Source: Ferroplasma acidarmanus Fer1 (GTDB lineage Archaea > Thermoplasmatota > Thermoplasmata > Thermoplasmatales > Thermoplasmataceae). Taken from it: a DNA stretch of 64,000 bases. Position 1 is the stretch's first letter. Every line of letters begins with the position of its first letter. The stretch covers positions 992,001 through 1,056,000 of the forward strand of contig NC_021592.1 in assembly GCF_000152265.2 (NCBI RefSeq), given 5' to 3'. Shown here piece by piece: positions 34,718 through 44,925 of this stretch. Both the position numbers and the translations under genes were made by a program. The notes under the pieces were generated by a model. The model was not told the DNA's origin, ran no database searches, and worked only from the letters and a program-made list of their open reading frames with translations.

Positions 34718-36306
34718 AAAACCAGACATTATTCTTAAGCAAATTAATAATGGTTGAGCAACGGTATCTTGCTTTAAAAGATACCCCAAAATTTCAGCGG
34801 AGCGTAAATACCATAAATAAACAATCATACTTCACAAGAAATATATTGATGACATATATCGCAAATGCAATACTTTTTACAATGATTTTTGTGCTTCTTG
34901 ATTCTGTTTATTTTGAAGAGAAGGATACAGCAGCGCTAGCTTCCTTCGGGCTTATTGTGTTTCTCTATCTCTTCATAATAGGCATTTATAATTCCATCGT
35001 TTTTTTCAACTCTGTATATAGCAACAATATAATGGCCCCTCTGAAGTCAATCCCGATCAAGGTCAATGTCAACGTCCCATTTATATCCTGGTTTATTTAC
35101 AATTCATCATCATATATTTTTGTTGTTTTCCCATCTGCCATATTTTTTTATCTTCTTACACATGACTATGAAACTATATTCCTGGCTATAATTTACGCAT
35201 TCCTTGTGCTCATGGTCAGTTTTATTATCTCATCCCTACTGTTTATATATTCCGGGAAAAAGGCAAAAACACACACATCAATTAAAAATGTAATTAAAAT
35301 TCTGGTACTTTTCCTTTTCCTGGGGGCATTTTATCTTCTAATCGAAGATCCATCTTATTTTGGCTATGTTAGCAGTGCAATTGCCGCTCTTCCATATTAT
35401 GTCAGAATATTTGCATTTCCAATAAATTTAGAATATATTGTATATTTAAATTATACCCTCCCCCTAATCTACAGGATAATAGAAATACTCCTGTCGCTTT
35501 TGTTTCTTGCAATTGTGGTTTTCATATATTTTGCTTTAAGGGAGAAAATATACAATATTCTCATGACATCTGAGGAAAACGAATCAAGTGAAAAGGTATA
35601 TTCAAACATAAAAGGGAATAAAATGCTTGCAGCTTTCCTTAAAAAGGATGCAAAAAGTACCTTCAGAAAACCCCAGAACCTATCATATATATTCCTGCCT
35701 GTACTATTTGTAATTCCATTTTTCCTTGGAGTTGGCATAGGAGATGGCTTCAGTTCTTCATTTTTTACCCTGCTCTACCTGGTAGAGTTTGTGTCCTCAT
35801 TTTACGCAATTTTTCTGCTTGTTGTTGAGGGAAAGGGAATTGAAGTTCTAAATTCATTGCCTATTAAGAAGCAGTCTATTGCCTTTTATAAGAGTATCTT
35901 TGGTTTAATTATATTCTCGGTTATTGCAATAGCATTCACGGTTGTGACCATAGTGATCAGCCACAAAATCGGGTTAATCGATCTTTTCGAACTCATTGAT
36001 GCTATAACACTTTTTTATATTATACTCACGGTAAACATCAATCGCCTGTTGAAAAAACTTCCGCCTGGAACATCAAACCTTAATTATTATTCCTTTGGAA
36101 CCTATCCGATGCTATTTATATTTATTTTATCTATACTTTTACTTGGAATATCTGTCGGCCTGGCTCTGGGCCTATCATTTTTATTATTCTATAGCATATT
36201 ATATTATGCTTATACAGACCTGATTGTAAATATTATTATGTTATTATTTTTTATTGCAAAGCCAAAAATTTTTAAAAATAACGAAAATGTTATAAATAGT
36301 TTATAA
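34714..36306 (+). CDS. ABC-2-type transporter permease, large
   Basis: A 530-residue membrane protein with about 12 hydrophobic segments, partner of the ATPase just upstream (ATGA overlap). It looks like two ABC-2 halves fused: a first set of helices (about 45-260), a soluble stretch near 285-310, and a second set (about 325-525). Substrate unknown; such pairs export drugs, lipids or peptides. Confidence 0.82.
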   Translation: MKNQTLFLSKLIMVEQRYLALKDTPKFQRSVNTINKQSYFTRNILMTYIANAILFTMIFVLLDSVYFEEKDTAALASFGLIVFLYLFIIGIYNSIVFFNSVYSNNIMAPLKSIPIKVNVNVPFISWFIYNSSSYIFVVFPSAIFFYLLTHDYETIFLAIIYAFLVLMVSFIISSLLFIYSGKKAKTHTSIKNVIKILVLFLFLGAFYLLIEDPSYFGYVSSAIAALPYYVRIFAFPINLEYIVYLNYTLPLIYRIIEILLSLLFLAIVVFIYFALREKIYNILMTSEENESSEKVYSNIKGNKMLAAFLKKDAKSTFRKPQNLSYIFLPVLFVIPFFLGVGIGDGFSSSFFTLLYLVEFVSSFYAIFLLVVEGKGIEVLNSLPIKKQSIAFYKSIFGLIIFSVIAIAFTVVTIVISHKIGLIDLFELIDAITLFYIILTVNINRLLKKLPPGTSNLNYYSFGTYPMLFIFILSILLLGISVGLALGLSFLLFYSILYYAYTDLIVNIIMLLFFIAKPKIFKNNENVINSL

Positions 36307-36327
36307 ATAAACCTGCATCGTGATAAT

Positions 36328-36780
36328 ATGGTAGATGTTAAAGAAGTTCCTGCAGATTTATTGCTAAATAAGCTTGCATCAGAATTTAAAGAGAAAAATG
36401 TTGAGATACCGGACTGGGTAAATTACCTTAAGGATGGTATAGGCAAGGAACGTGCGTGGGTACAGGATGACTGGTACTATACAAGGTTAGCTTCCATTAT
36501 GAGGAAGGTATATCTTAATACAAATATAGGAATATCAAGGCTTAGCCAGGAATATGGCAGTCGCCAGGATAGAGGCACCAAGAGATACCATCCTGTGCAG
36601 GGAAGCAGATTTATAATCAGGAATATACTTCAGTCCCTTGAGGCGCTAGGATATCTCAAGAAAGACACAAGGACAGGCAGGTCACTTACACCTGCAGGCC
36701 AGTCCATGCTGGATAAGGCAGCGAAGGAAGTAATGAAAAGCCTTGCCGAAAAGGATAAGGTTTTTGAAAAATACCTTTAA
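36328..36780 (+). CDS. rps19e: 30S ribosomal protein S19e
   Basis: Ribosomal protein of archaea/eukaryotes, needed for small-subunit maturation (150 residues). Conserved DWYYTRLASIMRKVY, GSRQDRGTKRYHPVQGS and LTPAGQSMLDKAA are intact. CGTGATAAT precedes the ATG. First gene of an operon with PDCD5, L39e, L31e and aIF6. Confidence 0.96.
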   Translation: MVDVKEVPADLLLNKLASEFKEKNVEIPDWVNYLKDGIGKERAWVQDDWYYTRLASIMRKVYLNTNIGISRLSQEYGSRQDRGTKRYHPVQGSRFIIRNILQSLEALGYLKKDTRTGRSLTPAGQSMLDKAAKEVMKSLAEKDKVFEKYL

Positions 36781-36828
36781 TAAAAAATCTTATGAATATT
36801 GTATTAATATCTGGTAATGGTGTTGTAA

Positions 36829-37170
36829 ATGGATAATGATGACGAGTTAAATAGGATAAGGCAAAGAAAACTCGAAGAAATGCAGAGAAATCAGCAGCAA
36901 GGCCAGTATGACGAGGAAAATAGAAAGCAGATCCAGGAGGAAGAAGCCAGAAGGCAACAGATATTACGCCAGATATTATCAACAGAAGCACGTGAAAGAC
37001 TGAGCACACTTAAGCTTGTAAGGCCGGATCTGGTAAGCAATGTTGAAAATCAACTAATCCAGCTTGCCGGTATGGGCAGAATCAACAGGGTTATAGGCGA
37101 TGAAGAATTAAAGGGAATACTTTCAAGATTGATAGGCAACACAAGGGAAACAAAGATAGAGAGGAGATGA
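36829..37170 (+). CDS. DNA-binding protein, PDCD5/TFAR19 family
   Basis: A 113-residue helical protein with charged N-terminus and the core [23 protein letters not shown] typical of PDCD5. It lies between rps19e and rpl39e, the standard archaeal order. Probably nucleic-acid binding; exact role unknown. Confidence 0.93.
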   Translation: MDNDDELNRIRQRKLEEMQRNQQQGQYDEENRKQIQEEEARRQQILRQILSTEARERLSTLKLVRPDLVSNVENQLIQLAGMGRINRVIGDEELKGILSRLIGNTRETKIERR

Positions 37171-37172
37171 AT

Positions 37173-37328
37173 ATGAGTAAAAACAAGCCACTTGGCAAGA
37201 AAATTAGATTAATGAAGCATGTAAATTCAAACAGGAGGGTTCCTGGATGGGTTATGATGAAAACCGACAGGAAAATGACACAGAATCCTAAAAGGAAGAA
37301 CTGGAGAAGGTCCAACTTAAAACTATAG
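37173..37328 (+). CDS. rpl39e: 50S ribosomal protein L39e
   Basis: A 51-residue, strongly basic ribosomal protein lining the exit tunnel: [16 protein letters not shown]…[14 protein letters not shown]…[14 protein letters not shown]. Length and sequence are typical. GAGGAGATGAAT precedes the ATG. Starts two bases after the PDCD5 stop. Confidence 0.95.
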   Translation: MSKNKPLGKKIRLMKHVNSNRRVPGWVMMKTDRKMTQNPKRKNWRRSNLKL

Positions 37329-37337
37329 GTGTAAAAG

Positions 37338-37610
37338 ATGGCAGAGAATAATGAATTATCAACAGAAGAGCTCATAACAGTATCACTCAGAGGTGCAAGG
37401 TCATCCTCAAGGCGCAGGAGAGCTGACACTGCTATAGGCATAATAAAGGAAGCAGTTTCAAGGTATACAAAGTCAGAAGTAGAGAAGATATGGATAGATA
37501 ATAAGGTAAATGAACTTATATGGGACAGAGGGAGAGAGCATATACCCACAAAGATAAGCCTGAAAATCATTAAACTGGAAGATGGCACAACAGAAATAAT
37601 TCTCCCGTAA
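37338..37610 (+). CDS. rpl31e: 50S ribosomal protein L31e
   Basis: A 90-residue ribosomal protein with SLRGARSSSRRRRADTAIGI and the C-terminal WDRGREHIPTKI segment. GGTGTAAAAG precedes the ATG. Followed after four bases by aIF6. Confidence 0.95.
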   Translation: MAENNELSTEELITVSLRGARSSSRRRRADTAIGIIKEAVSRYTKSEVEKIWIDNKVNELIWDRGREHIPTKISLKIIKLEDGTTEIILP

Positions 37611-37614
37611 TATT

Positions 37615-38271
37615 ATGATTAAAAAATTATCCATATTCGAAAGTGATTTTATTGGCGTATACGCAAAGGTATTCAACGATTTTGCCTTTTTGCCCAGAAA
37701 TATACCGGAGGAAACACGCCTCTCAATAGAGGAAACACTAGAGGTAAAAACAGCCGGCGTAATAGTTGATAACTTCAGCCTCATAGGCACAATGCTTGTC
37801 TTCAATTCAAATGGAATTGTAGTTTCCGGGCTCTCCAGCAAAGAGGATTTTTCCGGACTCGACCTTGGAGGGCGGAGGCTGGTTTTTCTAAAGGACCGGT
37901 TAAATGCAATAGGAAATAATATTATAACCAGCGATAGGGCTGCAGTAATACACCCATCATTTACTGAATCTTCTGAGAAGGCAATAGCCGATACACTTGG
38001 CGTTGAGGTAATAAAAACACCAATTGCTGGAGTCAGTACAGTTGGGAGTGTCGCTGTTCTAAATAATAAAGGAATGCTTGTTTCTCCTGAGGCAAGCGAA
38101 GAAGAAATAAAAAATTTAAGCGATATATTTCATCTCCCTGTAAAAACAGGAACTGCCAATTATGGGAGTTATTACATCGGCGCATCAATTCTGGCAAATT
38201 CCAGCGGCATACTGGTTGGAAATGCTACTACATCAATAGAACTTGGAAGAATAGACGATATATTTTCATAA
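37615..38271 (+). CDS. eif6: Translation initiation factor 6 (aIF6)
   Basis: Anti-association factor that binds the large subunit (218 residues). Pentein repeats are visible, e.g. FIGVYAKVFNDF, AGVIVDNFSLIGTM and ASILANSSGILVGNATT. Last gene of the S19e operon; its 3' end overlaps pyrE by six bases. Its removal factor SBDS is encoded at 9477. Confidence 0.95.
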   Translation: MIKKLSIFESDFIGVYAKVFNDFAFLPRNIPEETRLSIEETLEVKTAGVIVDNFSLIGTMLVFNSNGIVVSGLSSKEDFSGLDLGGRRLVFLKDRLNAIGNNIITSDRAAVIHPSFTESSEKAIADTLGVEVIKTPIAGVSTVGSVAVLNNKGMLVSPEASEEEIKNLSDIFHLPVKTGTANYGSYYIGASILANSSGILVGNATTSIELGRIDDIFS

Positions 38272-38766
38272 GAGTTCAGATATTTTTGCCACAGATTCCA
38301 GTTTTATTCCATTTTCTTTTAAAAGCTCTTCTCCTCCGGATTCCCTATCAACAACGCATACAGCGTGGTCTACTATGGCCCCATTATCTCTGAGTATCTT
38401 TGCAGTCTTTAATAACGAGTTTCCGGTAGTAACAACGTCTTCTATAAGGTCTATTCTGCTTCCAGAAATTATATTTCCAACTATCTGCTTTTTTGTCCCA
38501 TGCTCCCTTTCTCCCTTTCTTATTATTATATACGGTTTGCCGGTTTTTAATGATATTCCTACTATTAACGGGACAGCGCCCAGCTCCATGCCTGCAACAG
38601 TGTCGTATATGGTTTTCCCTGCCAGGTCATCACAAATTTCAGACAATGTTGCAGGGTCTGTGCATGCTTCCTTGATATCCACATAATATGTTGATTTCTT
38701 TCCTGATGTTAGGGTAAAATCACCGAATTTTATCATTCCTGACTGTATAAATTTTTTCTTATCCAT
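38266..38766 (-). CDS. pyrE: Orotate phosphoribosyltransferase
   Basis: Adds PRPP to orotate in UMP synthesis (166 residues). PRPP-binding motif LIEDVVTTGNSLL is intact; YVDIKEACTDPATL and the loop IRKGEREHGTKKQI match. Short archaeal type. Divergent from pyrF, with an 80-base shared promoter region. Confidence 0.95.
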   Translation of the reverse strand: MDKKKFIQSGMIKFGDFTLTSGKKSTYYVDIKEACTDPATLSEICDDLAGKTIYDTVAGMELGAVPLIVGISLKTGKPYIIIRKGEREHGTKKQIVGNIISGSRIDLIEDVVTTGNSLLKTAKILRDNGAIVDHAVCVVDRESGGEELLKENGIKLESVAKISELL

Positions 38767-38845
38767 GGCTTCTGATTAAAACTGTTTATTTAATTATATG
38801 CTTGCCTTCGCATATCTATTATATACGCATAATAAATATACAACA

Positions 38846-39481
38846 ATGGAAAGTAAGATTATATTTGCGCTGGATGTTTATGATTACAATACAGCTATGG
38901 AACTGGCCAGAACTGTTGGAGAAAAGGTATTTGCAATAAAAATTAACTGGCCCGTAATTCTAGAAAATGGGATAAAAATTGTCCGGGACCTTTCTAAATA
39001 TGCAAATATAATATGTGATTTTAAACTTGCTGATATAGATAATACTGTGAGCATGATTACAACAAAGGTAAAAGAATATGGCGGGTATGGTATAATCAGC
39101 CATTCATTTACCGGGTTAAATTCATTGAAAGCTGTCGTTAAAAGCGCTGGAAATATGAAAGTATTTTCCGTTGTTTCAATGTCACAGGAGTCATATCTTG
39201 ACAATATTACGGAGGAACTCATAAAAATATCAAGGGAGGCCGGTGTTTACGGGCTGGTTGCACCGGGAAACCGCCCCTATTACCTTAAAAAAGTCAAAGA
39301 ACTTTCAGAAGGATTAAAAATAATTTCCCCGGGTGTAGGTGCCCAGGGCGGCGATATAGTAAATGCAATGCTTTTAGGGTCTGACTATGTAATAATCGGG
39401 AGATCTATTTACAACTCCCTTGACCCGCTGGGAACCCTTGAAGGTTTTTCCAGCAGTATTAACAATAAATTAAATAAATAG
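38846..39481 (+). CDS. pyrF: Orotidine 5'-phosphate decarboxylase
   Basis: Makes UMP from OMP (211 residues). Catalytic DxKxxD appears as CDFKLADIDN, and LVAPGNRPYY and PGVGAQGGD bind phosphate. The ATG at 38846 is chosen over an earlier frame start because TTATATACGC at about 38819-38828 is a TATA box 18-27 bases upstream. Divergent from pyrE. Confidence 0.95.
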   Translation: MESKIIFALDVYDYNTAMELARTVGEKVFAIKINWPVILENGIKIVRDLSKYANIICDFKLADIDNTVSMITTKVKEYGGYGIISHSFTGLNSLKAVVKSAGNMKVFSVVSMSQESYLDNITEELIKISREAGVYGLVAPGNRPYYLKKVKELSEGLKIISPGVGAQGGDIVNAMLLGSDYVIIGRSIYNSLDPLGTLEGFSSSINNKLNK

Positions 39482-39497
39482 AGTTACATATTAATAC

Positions 39498-40217
39498 ATG
39501 TATATTAGCGTTTTAAATTTCAAAGGTACAATAACAGGGAGTTCGCCGGGCACCTATATGCCTGCCCTGCGTTATATAGAAAAGAAAAATAAGGTAAAAG
39601 CATTGCTTCTTATTATAAACTCTGGAGGAGGGGATGCCAACGCCACAGAAATACTCTATAATCAATTAATGAAAATATCCAGTAAAAAACCGGTTTATGC
39701 CCTGATAGAGGGAATAGGCGCATCCGGAGCCTACTGGCTTGCATGTTCAGCAGAAAAAATATTTGCTATGCGGACATCGCTTGTGGGTTCAATAGGCGTC
39801 ATAAGCATGTCACCTGACTTTTCAGAATTCCTTGATACTCTGGGCATAAAAATGAGGATAAATAAGGTTGGAAAATATAAGGATATAAATTCTCCATTCA
39901 GGCCAATGACGGAGGAGGAAAATGCCATTTATAACAATATTATGAAGGACGTTTACTCAGTATTCAGGGAAGAGGTCAAAAAGAGAAGAAACCTTGGTGA
40001 AGATATCATGGAAGAGATTGCAACAGGGCTTGTATTTTCTGCAGAACAGGCAAAGAAAAATGGGCTAATAGATGGCATAGCCAATCTGGAAACTGTGGTT
40101 GATGAATTAAAAGCAAAAACAGGAACAAATTCTATAAAAAATCTCACACCAAAAAGGCCATTTATTTCCCGTTTAATGTCCATGTCTTTCGAGGCCATAT
40201 ATAATGTTATAAAATAA
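39498..40217 (+). CDS. SppA-like S49 protease without membrane anchor
   Basis: A 239-residue member of the signal-peptide-peptidase S49 family. Catalytic dyad: S76 in GIGASGAYWLAC and K128 in GKYKDINSPFR. INSGGGDANATE forms the oxyanion-hole region. There is no N-terminal hydrophobic segment, so it should be soluble and cytosolic, unlike most SppA proteins. Sixteen bases after pyrF, same strand. Confidence 0.88.
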   Translation: MYISVLNFKGTITGSSPGTYMPALRYIEKKNKVKALLLIINSGGGDANATEILYNQLMKISSKKPVYALIEGIGASGAYWLACSAEKIFAMRTSLVGSIGVISMSPDFSEFLDTLGIKMRINKVGKYKDINSPFRPMTEEENAIYNNIMKDVYSVFREEVKKRRNLGEDIMEEIATGLVFSAEQAKKNGLIDGIANLETVVDELKAKTGTNSIKNLTPKRPFISRLMSMSFEAIYNVIK

Positions 40218-40257
40218 TTTCAGGCAATTAACTATCGAACTCCATATGGCAATAATA

Positions 40258-41268
40258 TCATTTCAGGAAGGATCTGTACACTTTTTTTATATTGCTGTAT
40301 ACTGGTGCAGTATTGCCGCCAAGGAGGTACGATACTCCGAAAGCCGCACCGAATCCAGTGCCTTCTTTTACATATCCTTCATCGTAATATTTTAATCCCG
40401 TTATTCCGGAAAAATTCATGTTTGCATATAATACGCTTTGCCCGGCAAGTTTTCTCATAAGTTTATCCTTATCTTTCATAATATAGCCTGTTGTGAAGAC
40501 ATACCTGTTATTATTGCCATTTATCAGCCTGTCAAGGTAAAATACTGTTGCCATCTGGGTACCTCCTGCATAAAATAATGTTGATTTTTTAATAACACTG
40601 CTAATCCCAAGGGAAATTGCCATCATATAATCACCGAATTCAGCCACGCTATCATTATAACCAGGCAACTGTCCAGTTCTCTCCAGTGCACGGGCTGTAA
40701 ATGATTCTTTTATTGCATCTGGAGAATTTTTCATTGAACTGCTTGTCATTTCACCAATGCCAATGGAGGAAAGTACAGTGTGGGCAGTTGTGGTACCTCC
40801 AGGAACACTTTCTGCCAGAAATATAAATTTATACCTTCCATCAAGCAAATTTCCGAGATAACTCCCATAGGCCTTTGCTCTTTCATAAAATTGCAACGCC
40901 CTTTCCTTTGATCCATCACCCGCACTCCCCAGTGATGTTTTTATGAATGGAATTGCAGGATCCTGGATAAATCCAGCGTCCATAATTAAGGTATTTATGC
41001 CCGATACTTCATTGGCGCCCCTTGTTATTATTGACGGTGTAGGAATGCCCTCTTCTGTCATTGGAACAACATCATAGCTTATGCATTTCCCTTCTGATAT
41101 TATTTCAGAATCCAGTACAGGTGTCAGTTTGGTAAGCTCTGGAGATGCACCTGCCGCAGAAATACCTGGAATTGTTGATACCTGAGTTGTACCTCCAAGA
41201 AGAATATAAAGTATATCATGCCTGTCTGTAATTTTGTTATAAACATTATTGCCTTCAACTATTTCCAT
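40258..41268 (-). CDS. CobT-like protein, archaeal TIGR00303 family
   Basis: A 336-residue member of the archaeal family related to nicotinate-nucleotide:dimethylbenzimidazole phosphoribosyltransferase. GGTTQVSTIPGISAAGASPEL, LGSAGDGSKERA, and ESVPGGTTTAHTVL are the family's blocks. In this cluster it would activate the lower-ligand base for cobamides, although archaea often use other bases. Last gene of the cob cluster. Confidence 0.85.
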   Translation of the reverse strand: MEIVEGNNVYNKITDRHDILYILLGGTTQVSTIPGISAAGASPELTKLTPVLDSEIISEGKCISYDVVPMTEEGIPTPSIITRGANEVSGINTLIMDAGFIQDPAIPFIKTSLGSAGDGSKERALQFYERAKAYGSYLGNLLDGRYKFIFLAESVPGGTTTAHTVLSSIGIGEMTSSSMKNSPDAIKESFTARALERTGQLPGYNDSVAEFGDYMMAISLGISSVIKKSTLFYAGGTQMATVFYLDRLINGNNNRYVFTTGYIMKDKDKLMRKLAGQSVLYANMNFSGITGLKYYDEGYVKEGTGFGAAFGVSYLLGGNTAPVYSNIKKVYRSFLK

Positions 41269-41339
41269 AAATTGCCATTGCCACGATATTATAATACTTC
41301 TGCTGAAATCATGTTTAAATTCATTAAAGGATATTTTAT

Positions 41340-42296
41340 TTAGAATAAGAGAAAGATATGCAAAACAAACAGGACAAGCATTACAGGAATAACAAATATC
41401 AGCAGGGTTAGAATTGAGGAAAGGTAGTATATGTGCATTGCTTTCTTTATATCATTAACACCAGGGGATTTTGCATCAGGATTTATTATGTATTCACCGG
41501 ATTTCTCAAGCCTGATACCAAGCACTTTAGCCATTGCCCCAATGCTGTATCCTGCATTCAGGCTGTCTGTTGTATTTATTATCCTGGTTTTTGCGTATTT
41601 AATACCCAGAAGGAAAGCACTGATGCTGAACATAAACGGTGCCATTCTTGAAGTGATAAAGTTTGTAATAGAATCTCCAATCGCAGTGCACCTCCCGAAT
41701 TCATAGTGGGTATTGTCACGATATGCTATATTGGAATCCATAGTATTGATAACTCTGGCCACCATTGCACCAGCGATGCCAAAAAACGCATAGAAGAACA
41801 TGGGAGTTAGATATCCATCTACAAATCCTTCTGCAATAGTTTCTACTGCAGCGGATGCTATTTTTTCAGAATCCATACTGGAGGTATCCCGCCGGACAAC
41901 CATAGATGTGTATTTTTTAGCTGAATCCAGATCACTTTTTTCCAGTGCATTTATAATTCTGTTTACATGTGTTCCCATACCCCTTATAGAAAATGTACTT
42001 TTAAGGAAATATATATAGATAACAGCGAAAAGAATAAGCAATATTGTATTTTTAGCTATGTATAATAAATACAGTACGGCAACTAATGGAACCGTATTTA
42101 TAAGTATGATAGAAATAAGAAAAAAACATCCGGCTGCTATTTTATTATTCTTTGAAATAAACCGTGTTTTTAGCTTTGATATGGTAATGCCTATAAAAAC
42201 TACGGGGTGTATCCTGTTTGGGGGTTCCCCTATAACAACATCAAATAAAATAGAAAAAAATAAAATTAACAATGCCAGGACAAGCAATTCAATCAT
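41340..42296 (-). CDS. cbiB: Adenosylcobinamide-phosphate synthase CbiB
   Basis: Membrane enzyme joining aminopropanol(-phosphate) to cobyric acid (318 residues, about five hydrophobic segments). GEPPNRIHPVVFIG and ETIAEGFVDGYLTPMFFY are conserved blocks. Starts in the stop of cobQ (ATGA). Confidence 0.93.
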   Translation of the reverse strand: MIELLVLALLILFFSILFDVVIGEPPNRIHPVVFIGITISKLKTRFISKNNKIAAGCFFLISIILINTVPLVAVLYLLYIAKNTILLILFAVIYIYFLKSTFSIRGMGTHVNRIINALEKSDLDSAKKYTSMVVRRDTSSMDSEKIASAAVETIAEGFVDGYLTPMFFYAFFGIAGAMVARVINTMDSNIAYRDNTHYEFGRCTAIGDSITNFITSRMAPFMFSISAFLLGIKYAKTRIINTTDSLNAGYSIGAMAKVLGIRLEKSGEYIINPDAKSPGVNDIKKAMHIYYLSSILTLLIFVIPVMLVLFVLHIFLLF

Positions 42297-43714
42297 AATA
42301 TCAAATCTTCTAGCAGTTCCATATTCATATTCCCGGTAAATAGTTTTGAGGTTGCATCTATATTTTTAATCAGGGTTTTTCTATAATCTCCGCTCTCAAT
42401 ATTCAGCAGGCGATTCAGTAATGCCCTATTCTCAAATATTCCGTGTATGTTTGTCCCATATATATTTCCACGTACAGACCCCTCAGGCTTTCCATCAATG
42501 TATGCCAGGGGTGGCTCCATGTTCCTCACTATTGACCCATAATGTATTTCGTAACCTTCTCCATGAATTTCACCTGGAAAAATCTTATCATTCAGGGTGT
42601 AGCTCACAGCACCTGTAATCTTTTTATTTTTAAATTCTGTTTCTATATCCAGTATTTCCAGGCATTTTATTTCCTTTTCCGCGGATTCCACATTATCAGT
42701 ATCTATGACCCGCTTGCCCAGCATCTGATACCCCCCACATATGCCAATTATTGTTTTCGTGGCCTGAAGTGCTATCAATTTGCTGGCTATGCCATATTTT
42801 TCCATATAATGAAGATCCTCACCCACAAGTTTTGACCCTGGCAATATTATAACATCGCATCTGTCCAGGGCATCAATATTGTCCTTATCCACGAATGTGA
42901 ATCCAATATTGAGCAGGTAAAATGGGTCAAAATCACTGTAAACTTCCATATGTGGATATTTTATTATGCAAATTCTATGGTTCTGTATAGCCGGCTTATT
43001 ATAATTTAATGAATCTTCACCTGGAAGGGAAATACCAGAATATGGGATAACCCCGATAACCTTCTTTCCTGTTAGTTCCTCCAGTTTTAATATTCCTGGA
43101 GAAAGCATTTCAGAATTTCCTCTCATCCTGTTTATTACCAGGTATTTTACAAGATTGCTATCAGGCATGAGTTTTACAGTGCCATAAAGGGATGCAAAGA
43201 CGCCCCCCCTCTCAATATCTGAAATTAGAATTGCAGGGGTACCGTACATGCTGGAAACATATGAATTTGCAAAATCACGATCCTGCATATTGATCTCTGC
43301 AGCCGAACCTGCACCTTCGGATATTATAATGTCATATTCACCGGAAAGCCTATCTATTGCACCCTTTATTATTGCTTGAGCATTATTTTTCAGATAACTG
43401 TAATACTCTTCTATTTTCATGCTTCCTATAGATTTTCCCTCTACTATAATCTGTGATTTCCCCATCCCTTCCGGTTTTATAAGAAATGGATTCATATATT
43501 TAGAAGGCTCTGCTCCTGCTGCAATAGCCTGAAGCCACTGCGCCCTTGATATTTCAGAAGAATCCTTCAAAGATATGGAGTTCAGGGACATATTTACTGC
43601 CTTAAACGGTGCAACTCTATAGCCTTTTCCGGAGAAATAGTAACAAAGGGACATAGCCAGTGTGCTTTTCCCTGAATCTGAGGAAGTTCCGAGAACCTGT
43701 ATCATTTTAACCAT
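42293..43714 (-). CDS. cobQ: Cobyric acid synthase CobQ/CbiP
   Basis: Glutamine-dependent amidation of four corrin side chains (473 residues). N-terminal dethiobiotin-synthetase-like ATPase: VLGTSSDSGKSTLAMSLC and NPFLIKPEGMGKSQI; C-terminal triad-type glutaminase: IIGICGGYQMLG with the Cys, and NIHGIFEN with the His. The ATG at 43714 follows GGTGAAAT by a few bases; a GTG three codons earlier overlaps that site. Confidence 0.94.
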   Translation of the reverse strand: MVKMIQVLGTSSDSGKSTLAMSLCYYFSGKGYRVAPFKAVNMSLNSISLKDSSEISRAQWLQAIAAGAEPSKYMNPFLIKPEGMGKSQIIVEGKSIGSMKIEEYYSYLKNNAQAIIKGAIDRLSGEYDIIISEGAGSAAEINMQDRDFANSYVSSMYGTPAILISDIERGGVFASLYGTVKLMPDSNLVKYLVINRMRGNSEMLSPGILKLEELTGKKVIGVIPYSGISLPGEDSLNYNKPAIQNHRICIIKYPHMEVYSDFDPFYLLNIGFTFVDKDNIDALDRCDVIILPGSKLVGEDLHYMEKYGIASKLIALQATKTIIGICGGYQMLGKRVIDTDNVESAEKEIKCLEILDIETEFKNKKITGAVSYTLNDKIFPGEIHGEGYEIHYGSIVRNMEPPLAYIDGKPEGSVRGNIYGTNIHGIFENRALLNRLLNIESGDYRKTLIKNIDATSKLFTGNMNMELLEDLIL

Positions 43715-43761
43715 GTATTTCACCGGTATAACAATTTAAGGCGTTAATTAAAACTTTATTT

Positions 43762-44736
43762 TTAACCCTTTTTTTTACACTGATTCTCATATAGTTGCTT
43801 CCGAATTCGTTTGTAATCATCCAGCAGCCTTATCATTATATTTTTACCTGCCAGATATGCTTTAAGCCTGGAGCCATCAATACTGGCTGGCAATTGAAAT
43901 GTTATGTAGTTTGCCCTTGGCTTTCCCACAGTACGGAAACCTATATTTTTAAGGGATTTTATAAGATAATTTCTTTCTGTTTCTGTGCTCAGTGCCACAT
44001 TGCTTAAATCCTGTATGTTCCCATCTATATATGCAAGGGCTGCCTGATTGATTCTCCAGGGTTCCAGCTTCTCTTCAATATTGTGTATTGTTGTACTGTT
44101 AGATGCAATATACCCGAGCCTTAATCCCGGAATTGAAAGTATTTTTGTCATTGACCTCCCGATTATAACATTGTTATATTTTTCAATCAATTCTCTTTCC
44201 ATTATTTCCCTATTATTTACAAACCATATGAATGACTCATCCAGAAATACTGTTGAATTTTTCTTCATTGCAATTTCTATTATGGAATAAATGCTGCTAG
44301 AGCTCATCAACTGCCCTGTGGGGCTATCAGGGTATACAAGAAATAATGCTTCAAAATTGAAATTACTTAAAATCTCAGGATGATCATTTACAACATTAAA
44401 AGGAATAATTATTCTCTTTCCCTCAATTTGAGGTTTCAGATATTCTGTAAAGGAAGGAGAAATAATAATTACATTGCCTTTAATTGATGCCAGGAACGTA
44501 TGAATGAATGCTGTAAGCCCTGAAACCAGAGAAATATTAGCCGGATTAAATTCATTGCCCGCCAGAATCTTTTTATATGCAGCCAGGTTTGTTTCCGGAT
44601 AGTTTTCTATATATTCTTTTTTTATAATAAAATTTTTAATCCTGTTAAAATCACTTATACTGGCTGAGAAATCCAGTATACTGGACAAACTTGCCTGATT
44701 TTCCCGGGCAAAGTCGTATATGTTGCCACCATGCAT
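43762..44736 (-). CDS. cobD: CobD/HisC-like PLP enzyme (threonine-phosphate decarboxylase)
   Basis: A 324-residue class I/II-fold PLP enzyme. N-terminal MHGGNIYDFA and DFSASIS are typical of CobD, which makes aminopropanol phosphate for CbiB. The PLP-lysine segment is GRSMTKILSIPGLRLGYIAS. Histidinol-phosphate aminotransferase is the main alternative, but the start of the cob cluster and HGGN motif favour CobD. First gene of the cluster. Confidence 0.87.
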   Translation of the reverse strand: MHGGNIYDFARENQASLSSILDFSASISDFNRIKNFIIKKEYIENYPETNLAAYKKILAGNEFNPANISLVSGLTAFIHTFLASIKGNVIIISPSFTEYLKPQIEGKRIIIPFNVVNDHPEILSNFNFEALFLVYPDSPTGQLMSSSSIYSIIEIAMKKNSTVFLDESFIWFVNNREIMERELIEKYNNVIIGRSMTKILSIPGLRLGYIASNSTTIHNIEEKLEPWRINQAALAYIDGNIQDLSNVALSTETERNYLIKSLKNIGFRTVGKPRANYITFQLPASIDGSRLKAYLAGKNIMIRLLDDYKRIRKQLYENQCKKKG

Positions 44737-44925
44737 TTTTGTTTATCATTATTTGTTATATAATTTTATATAATTTTAAAGCAAATTTATAATATTGTTG
44801 TATTTGTTAGTTAACAGTAATACTTATATAGTCTTTTTAAATACAAATTTTAATTGCAGATATATGTGAAATGGATTTTTACTAATCCTTCCGTATTATC
44901 TGAAATAAGATATCGAAGTGTTAGC

